From Cheilinus undulatus (lineage: Eukaryota > Chordata > Actinopteri > Labriformes > Labridae), in the NCBI RefSeq assembly GCF_018320785.1, contig NC_054881.1:28970947-29034946 (forward strand): a stretch of 64,000 nt of DNA. Direction: 5' to 3'. Numbering within the stretch: position 1 is the stretch's first letter; each line of letters begins with the position of its first letter. Below the pieces are notes generated by a model, which saw only the letters and a list, made by a program, of their open reading frames with translations, had not been told where the DNA came from and made no database searches. Shown piece by piece: positions 59,101-64,000 of this stretch. A program made the position numbers and the translations under genes.

Positions 59101-60265
59101 GAGTAACCAGACAATCACAGACAACTGACAAACTTCAATTAAGTTTCTATTTTAAAACATTTTTATACATTGTTTTAAACATTTTTCCCCACATTTGAGC
59201 AACCATTTAGCTGAGATCTGAGACATTTAGGTATAGTTTTGCTCCACTCTAGATATACGAGTTCTTTTCAATTTCATGACAATACAGTTTAAATCTGTTT
59301 TTGTGTGCCAGATAATGTCATTTCTATGTTGAATGTGTGTTGGCTGGTTACAGAAATTATTGTGAAATGTAAAGTTTGATATGACTGAGAAGTAGGGGAA
59401 AATGTAGTGATTATGATCTTAACCTGAAAAAATAATTTATCCAATCAATTATTTTGTTTTTTATTTATTGATGTATTTATTTTGATTAGTTGGGCTCTAC
59501 CAAACCTTTTCTACAGAGATAGGGTAGTGGACAGAGCTGGAAACAGGGGAGACAGAGAGACAGTGAGGAAGAGGGGAATGAAATGCAGAAATGGAGCCAC
59601 AGGCTGGATTTGAATGGAAGCCACTCATATTGGAGGACAACAGCCTCTGTCCATGGAGCACACAGACATAAACATGAGGCAAACAACAACCTATAAAATA
59701 TATATAAAATAAAAACCCTGACAAATATCAAAAGTTATCCTTGCTGACCGTCACATAGGATTATGCAGTCGTGAGATTTAGCTGTGTCCCTCTCTATCAT
59801 TGTTACATATTTGCAGGTTTACCTCTTGTTCAAAAACCTTTTTTTCATTTTTTTAAAGCATTACTTTCCTATATTACATAAACAATATCAGACAACTGGT
59901 TCATAGACAATAAAAACCTCAGAAATCTGTTGTGATAAAATTGATTTCCACATCTGTAACCCAAGTGTACGAGTCCTCTTCTAAAAGTCCAAAGATGCAA
60001 AAAAACATTCAAAATAAAAAAGTCTCACTTAAAACAGCTTCATCTGTGAACAAAGACTTCATGAGGCTACTTAAAGTTTTATTTTGAAAGAATACATGCA
60101 TTATAAAGTGTCTCCTTTGAATGATGTATACACCACAGAAAAAAAAAAAAAAAAACACTTGTTATTCAACTGTATGTTGACCTTCAGATCTGTGAATAAT
60201 TTGTAGCCAGAAAAATGAAATTCTGATCAAAGAGATGAACAAGAATAAAGTTTTACTAGACACAT
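59101..60265. other. array spacer between hsp30 copies 1 and 2
   Basis: Noncoding spacer repeated in the next unit with very few changes. It includes the TGATTCAAAGTCCATGAGT block, an ATTTATT-rich stretch near 59460, a GAAAACAGGG / GACAGAGAGACAG purine patch near 59540-59570 and an A run at 60138-60155. Short open frames in it are conserved only because the whole spacer is duplicated. Confidence 0.7.
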
Positions 60266-60271
60266 TTTATT
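60266..60271 (-). terminator. poly(A) signal of hsp30 copy 2
   Basis: AATAAA on the minus strand, same position relative to the stop codon as in copy 1. Confidence 0.75.
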
Positions 60272-60384
60272 AGAAATGCTCAGTGGTACAGAAGACGCCA
60301 AACAACATTGACTCAAAAGTGCAAAAGCATTTATGTTCATCATTTAACACATATATTAAAGACAATGATGATATTGCTCCAGCA

Positions 60385-61032
60385 TCATGTAGATGAGTCC
60401 ATGTTTTCAGGGTTGTCCTGTGTGCTGTCGTGTGTCTCTGTGGTGCTGCTGTCTGTGTGTGAACACACACTCTGTTGTGTTTTCTCCTCCAAGCTCCTCT
60501 TGATAGTCAGCTCTCTCTCAGTCTCCTCAGCACATGGATCTCTGGCCGCCTGGATGTGGAGTTTCCCGTCTGGAGCCAGGTAGCAGCTGAGCGCTTCAGG
60601 GTCCAGGCCTTCAGGCAGATCAAACTCCTGTCTGAACTCCTGGAGAGTGTAAGAGGAGCAGCCTGTCCCATCCTCCTCATTCTTCTCCATCCTCCCGCTG
60701 ACTCTCAGCTTCCTGCCCACCTGCCGTACACTCAGCTCCTCTGGGGAAAAGCCCTGGGTGTCCAGAGTCAGGCCAAAGTGCTCTCCCTCTTTGTCCAGCT
60801 GGAAGGAGACTGCTTTCATGGCCAGGCTGCTTTGGAAAGGCTCTTTTTTCTCCATCATGTTGTCCTGAAGTTTGTCCACCATCTCCAGCCTGCTCAGGAC
60901 CTCTTGTAGGTTTTTGTGCAGCAGATCCTGCTGGTACAGCAGAGGTCTGACCTGTGGCCAAAGACTGCGGACAGGCCAGTACAAGCCCACGACTGGACCG
61001 AGAGCAGACTGGAGTCCATGAGAGCACAGCAT
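60385..61032 (-). CDS. hsp30: heat shock protein 30-like small heat-shock protein, copy 2
   Basis: A 215-residue intronless hsp30 with the same N-terminal region, alpha-crystallin domain and Ser/Thr-rich tail as copy 1. The only protein difference from copy 1 is Asp at residue 165, in the ARDPC segment just after the domain. Asp is shared with copy 3, so copy 1 Ala is the derived state within this set. The gene has its own TATA box, perfect heat-shock element and AATAAA, so nothing in the sequence argues against expression. Near identity over genes and spacers points to very recent duplication or continuing gene conversion. Confidence 0.93.
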   Translation of the reverse strand: MLCSHGLQSALGPVVGLYWPVRSLWPQVRPLLYQQDLLHKNLQEVLSRLEMVDKLQDNMMEKKEPFQSSLAMKAVSFQLDKEGEHFGLTLDTQGFSPEELSVRQVGRKLRVSGRMEKNEEDGTGCSSYTLQEFRQEFDLPEGLDPEALSCYLAPDGKLHIQAARDPCAEETERELTIKRSLEEKTQQSVCSHTDSSTTETHDSTQDNPENMDSST

Positions 61033-61134
61033 CTTCACTGAGTCGTGTCCTCTGGCTGTGAGATCAAACACTTTCAACGTGTGTCTTCTCTTCTGTCTTG
61101 TGTCAGTTCTGTCTCAACAGTGGGACTGTCCCAG

Positions 61135-61200
61135 CTCTTATACTCTCAGCCAGGGAGCTCCAGAGTGTTCAGGAACTTTCCTGTCATTTCCACGGCTTTC
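61135..61200 (-). promoter_or_regulatory. heat-shock promoter of hsp30 copy 2
   Basis: TATAAGAG at 61142-61135 and the heat-shock element TTCAGGAACTTTC at 61168-61180, with the same 10-base TTC phasing out to 61200 as in copy 1. Confidence 0.85.
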
Positions 61201-61290
61201 CACAAGGGGGAGCTGTTACTCACAAGTCTGACGTCATTTCTCAGACCTCTGGTGTACACGGGTTGGAACTGTCTATGATTCAAAGTCCAT

Positions 61291-61911
61291 GAGTAACCAG
61301 ACAATCACAGACAACTGACAAACTTCAATTAAGTTTCTTTTTTAAAACATTTTTATACATTGTTTTAAACATTTTTCCCCACATTTGAGCAACCATTTAG
61401 CTGAGATCTGAGACATTTAGGTATAGTTTTGCTCCACTCTAGATATATGAGTTCTTTTCAATTTCATGACAATACAGTTTAAATCTGTTTTTGTGTGCCA
61501 GATAATGTCATTTCTATGTTGAATGTGTGTTGGCTGGTTACAGAAATTATTGTGAAATGTAAAGTTTGATATGACTGAGAAGTAGGGGAAAATGTAGTGA
61601 TTATGGTCTTAACCTGAAAAAATAATTTTTCCCATCAATTATTTCGTTTTTTATTTATTGATGTATTTATTTTGTTTAGTTGGGCTCTACCAAACCTTTT
61701 CTACAGAGATAGGGTAGTGGACAGAGCTGGAAACAGGGGTGACAGAGAGACAGTGAGGAAGAGGGGAATGAAATGCAGAAATGGAGCCACAGGCTGGATT
61801 TGAATGGAAGCCACTCATATTGGAGGACAACAGCCTCTGTCCAAGGAGCACACAGACATAAACATGAGGCAAACAACAACCTATAAAATATATATAAAAT
61901 AAAACCCTGAC
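61291..61911. other. array spacer upstream of hsp30 copy 2, first part
   Basis: Same spacer as 59101-59721, with scattered single-base differences, up to the point of the insertion. Confidence 0.7.
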
Positions 61912-62380
61912 TATAAAAACTGTCACTAATTTGAATTAGTGGAGGCCAATTGAATTTCAACTGATGCTAGCTCATCGAACCTCTAGGTGGGGTGCACATT
62001 TAAACACATAGATCCAGAAATCAGATTAACGATTTATTGAAGATGAAGATGAAAGGATGGATGAATGGGTGGATGGATGGATGGATGGTTTTATTAATTT
62101 ATGCATCCAATATGTTACACGAGGAGTGAGGAATTGCTTCAGCTTCTCATATGGGTCCTTTAAGGTAGACAAACAATTCTAAGTCTCTAGATCTTCTTTG
62201 TGGTTTCAGTGGTCAAACAACTTCTACTTAAGTGCTGTGGCAGCATGGACAGAGCAGGCTCAAGGACAAAGGGAGGCCGATAACCACACCCATCTCTTAA
62301 ATAACCTCTTGAGGCTCCTCCTCCCTGCTCTGCCATGATTGTCTCAGTAGGACTGAGGATTTGAGATTTTTAACACTGAC
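61912..62380. mobile_element. about 465-bp insertion unique to the last spacer
   Basis: The spacer of the previous unit runs uninterrupted across this point. Here it is split, with CTGAC present on both sides (61907-61911 and 62376-62380), as if a 5-bp target had been duplicated. The inserted ends TATAAAAACTGTC and, inverted, TGTTAAAAATCTC are weakly alike (9 of 13). The interior holds a GGAT simple run (62068-62090) and no open frame. The family is not recognised. Confidence 0.6.
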
Positions 62381-62910
62381 AAATATCAAAAGTTATCCTT
62401 GCTGACTGTCACATAGGATTATGCAATCGTGAGATTTAGCTGTGTCCCTCTCTATCATTGTTACATATTTGCAGGTTTACCTCTTGTTCAAAAACCTTTT
62501 TTCATTTTTTTAAAGCATTACTTTCCTATATTACATAAACAATATCAGACAACTGGTTCATAGACAATAAAAACCTCAGAAATCTGTTGTGATAAAATTG
62601 ATTTCCACATCTGTAACCCAAGTGTACGAGTCCTCTTCTAAAAGCCCAAAGATGCAAAAAACATTCAAAATATAAAAAGTCTCATTTAAAACAGCTTCAT
62701 CTGTGAACAAAGACTTCATGAGGCTACTTAAAGTTTTATTTTGAAAATATACATGCATTATAAAGTGTCTCCTTTGAATGATGTATACACCACAGAAAAA
62801 AAAAACACTTGTTATTCAACTGTATGTTGACCTTCAGATCTGTGAATAATTTGTAGCCAGAAAAATGAAATCCTGATCAAAGAGATGAACAAGAATAAAG
62901 TTTTACTAGA
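62381..62910. other. array spacer between hsp30 copies 2 and 3, second part
   Basis: Resumes the shared spacer of the array after the insertion. The A run seen at 60138-60155 is shorter here (62796-62805). Confidence 0.7.
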
Positions 62911-63034
62911 CACATATTATTAAAAATGCTCAGTGGTACAGAAGACGCCAAACAACATTGACTCAAAAGTGCAAAAGCATTTATGTTCATCATTTAACAC
63001 ATATATTAAAGACAATGATGATATTGCTCCAGCA

Positions 63035-63682
63035 TCATGTAGATGAGTCCATGTTTTCAGGGTTGTCCTGTGTGCTGTCGTGTGTCTCTGTGGTGCTGCT
63101 GTCTGTGTGTGAACACACACCCTGTTGTGTTTTCTCCTCCAAGCTCCTCTTGATAGTCAGCTCTCTCTCAGTCTCCTCAGCACATGGATCTCTGGCCGCC
63201 TGGATGTGGAGTTTCCCGTCTGGAGCCAGGTAGCAGCTGAGCGCTTCAGGGTTCAGGCCTTCAGGCAGATCAAACTCCTGTCTGAACTCCTGGAGAGTGT
63301 AAGAGGAGCAGCCTGTCCCATCCTCCTCATTCTTCTCCGTCCTCCCGCTGACTCTCAGCTTCCTGCCCACCTGCCGTACACTCAGCTCCTCTGGGGAAAA
63401 GCCCTGGGTGTCCAGAGTCAGGCCAAAGTGCTCTCCATCTTTGTCCAGCTGGAAGGAGACTGCTTTCATGGCCAGGCTGCTTTGGAAAGGCTCTTTTTTC
63501 TCCATCATGTTGTCCTGAAGTTTGTCCACCATCTCCAGCCTGCTCAGGACCTCTTGTAGGTTTTTGTGCAGCAGATCCTGCTGGTACAGCAGAGGTCTGA
63601 CCTGTGGCCACAGACTGCGGACAGGCCAGTACAAGCCCACGACTGGACCGAGAGCAGACTGGAGTCCATGAGAGCACAGCAT
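63035..63682 (-). CDS. hsp30: heat shock protein 30-like small heat-shock protein, copy 3
   Basis: A 215-residue intronless hsp30, the most diverged of the three. Compared with copy 2 it has Asp for Glu at 82, Thr for Met at 115, Asn for Asp at 144 and Gly for Ser at 188. All lie outside the most conserved domain motifs except residue 144, in the FDLPEGLNPEALSC block, where Asn is also seen in HSP30 relatives. The TATA box and heat-shock element are intact. The usual AATAAA is changed to AATAATA (62921-62915), so the 3' end may be processed less well or elsewhere. The ATG at 63682 is the first after the TATA box. Confidence 0.93.
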   Translation of the reverse strand: MLCSHGLQSALGPVVGLYWPVRSLWPQVRPLLYQQDLLHKNLQEVLSRLEMVDKLQDNMMEKKEPFQSSLAMKAVSFQLDKDGEHFGLTLDTQGFSPEELSVRQVGRKLRVSGRTEKNEEDGTGCSSYTLQEFRQEFDLPEGLNPEALSCYLAPDGKLHIQAARDPCAEETERELTIKRSLEEKTQQGVCSHTDSSTTETHDSTQDNPENMDSST

Positions 63683-63784
63683 CTTTACTGAGTCGTGTCC
63701 TCTGGCTGTGAGATCAAACACTTTCAGCGTGTGTCTTCTCTTCTGTCTTGTGTCAGTTCTGTCTCAACAGTGGGACTGTCCCAG

Positions 63785-63850
63785 CTCTTATACTCTCAGT
63801 CAGGGAGCTCCAGAGTGTTCAGGAACTTTCCTGTCATTTCCACGGCTTTC
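63785..63850 (-). promoter_or_regulatory. heat-shock promoter of hsp30 copy 3
   Basis: TATAAGAG at 63792-63785 and TTCAGGAACTTTC at 63818-63830, with TTC pentamers in 10-base phase to 63850. Sequence and spacing match copies 1 and 2. Confidence 0.85.
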
Positions 63851-64000
63851 CACAAGGGGGAGCTGTTACTCACAAGTCTGACGTCATTTCTCAGACCCCT
63901 GGTGTACACGGGTTGGAACTGTCTATGATTCAAAGTCCATGAGTAACCAGACAATCACAGACAACTGACAAACTTCAATTAAGTTTCTTTTTTAAAACAT

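Larger units (their letters stand above)
57218..64000 (-). repeat. hsp30 tandem gene array, four units, open at the right edge
   Basis: The three intact genes start at 58842, 61032 and 63682, giving periods of 2,190 and 2,650 bp. Genes, promoters, 3' ends and spacers are all near identical, so the duplicated unit includes everything. The extra length of the second period comes from one insertion (61912-62380). The array is head to tail on the minus strand and still continues into unit-like DNA at base 64000, so more copies may follow. Confidence 0.9.

Overview
The window is vertebrate nuclear DNA, almost certainly from a ray-finned (teleost) fish. It is AT-rich, gene-poor and full of microsatellites. 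It carries fish-type mobile elements (Tc1-like transposons, an RTE/Rex3-like LINE tail, an L2-like LINE, a tRNA-derived SINE, many MITEs) and, at the right end, a fish/amphibian-type hsp30 small heat-shock gene family. Nothing bacterial or viral was seen, and no species can be named from the sequence alone.

Layout. 1-2.7 kb: AT-rich DNA ending in a CpG-richer, CRE-containing stretch that could be the promoter and 5' noncoding exons of a minus-strand gene lying off the left edge. 2.7-34 kb: no convincing protein gene, only dispersed repeats. These include a Rex3-like LINE tail (8.4-8.9 kb), a 555-bp MITE with a 9-bp target duplication (11 kb), a Tc1-like copy split by a hAT-like element (14.5-17 kb), a dead Tc1-like element with about 220-bp inverted repeats (21.8-23.1 kb), a SINE (27.6 kb) and a decayed LINE on the minus strand (30.6-32.6 kb).

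34.3-46.1 kb: an L2-like LINE remnant is cut at a TA by one 10,120-bp element with CACTG ends (34752-44871). Joining the LINE flanks at a single TA restores LINE colinearity and frame. The large element has CACTA-like termini and dense subterminal repeats. It also contains a nested 1,550-bp TA-flanked element, a 24-bp minisatellite of 43 units that grew inside another repeat, a CpG-rich promoter-like stretch, and three minus-strand exons with good splice sites that share phase 0. These exons look like an unrecognised gene carried by the element, and this is the most novel part of the window.

46-57 kb: further MITEs, a dead Tc1-like transposase and a second copy of the 555-bp MITE. 57-64 kb: a head-to-tail tandem array of hsp30 genes on the minus strand. 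It has three intact, nearly identical 215-residue, single-exon genes, each with its own TATA box and heat-shock element, plus a fourth unit at the left that keeps only promoter and 5' UTR. The array runs off the right edge. The intact genes should be induced together by heat-shock factor, and their product is predicted to be an ATP-independent holdase chaperone.
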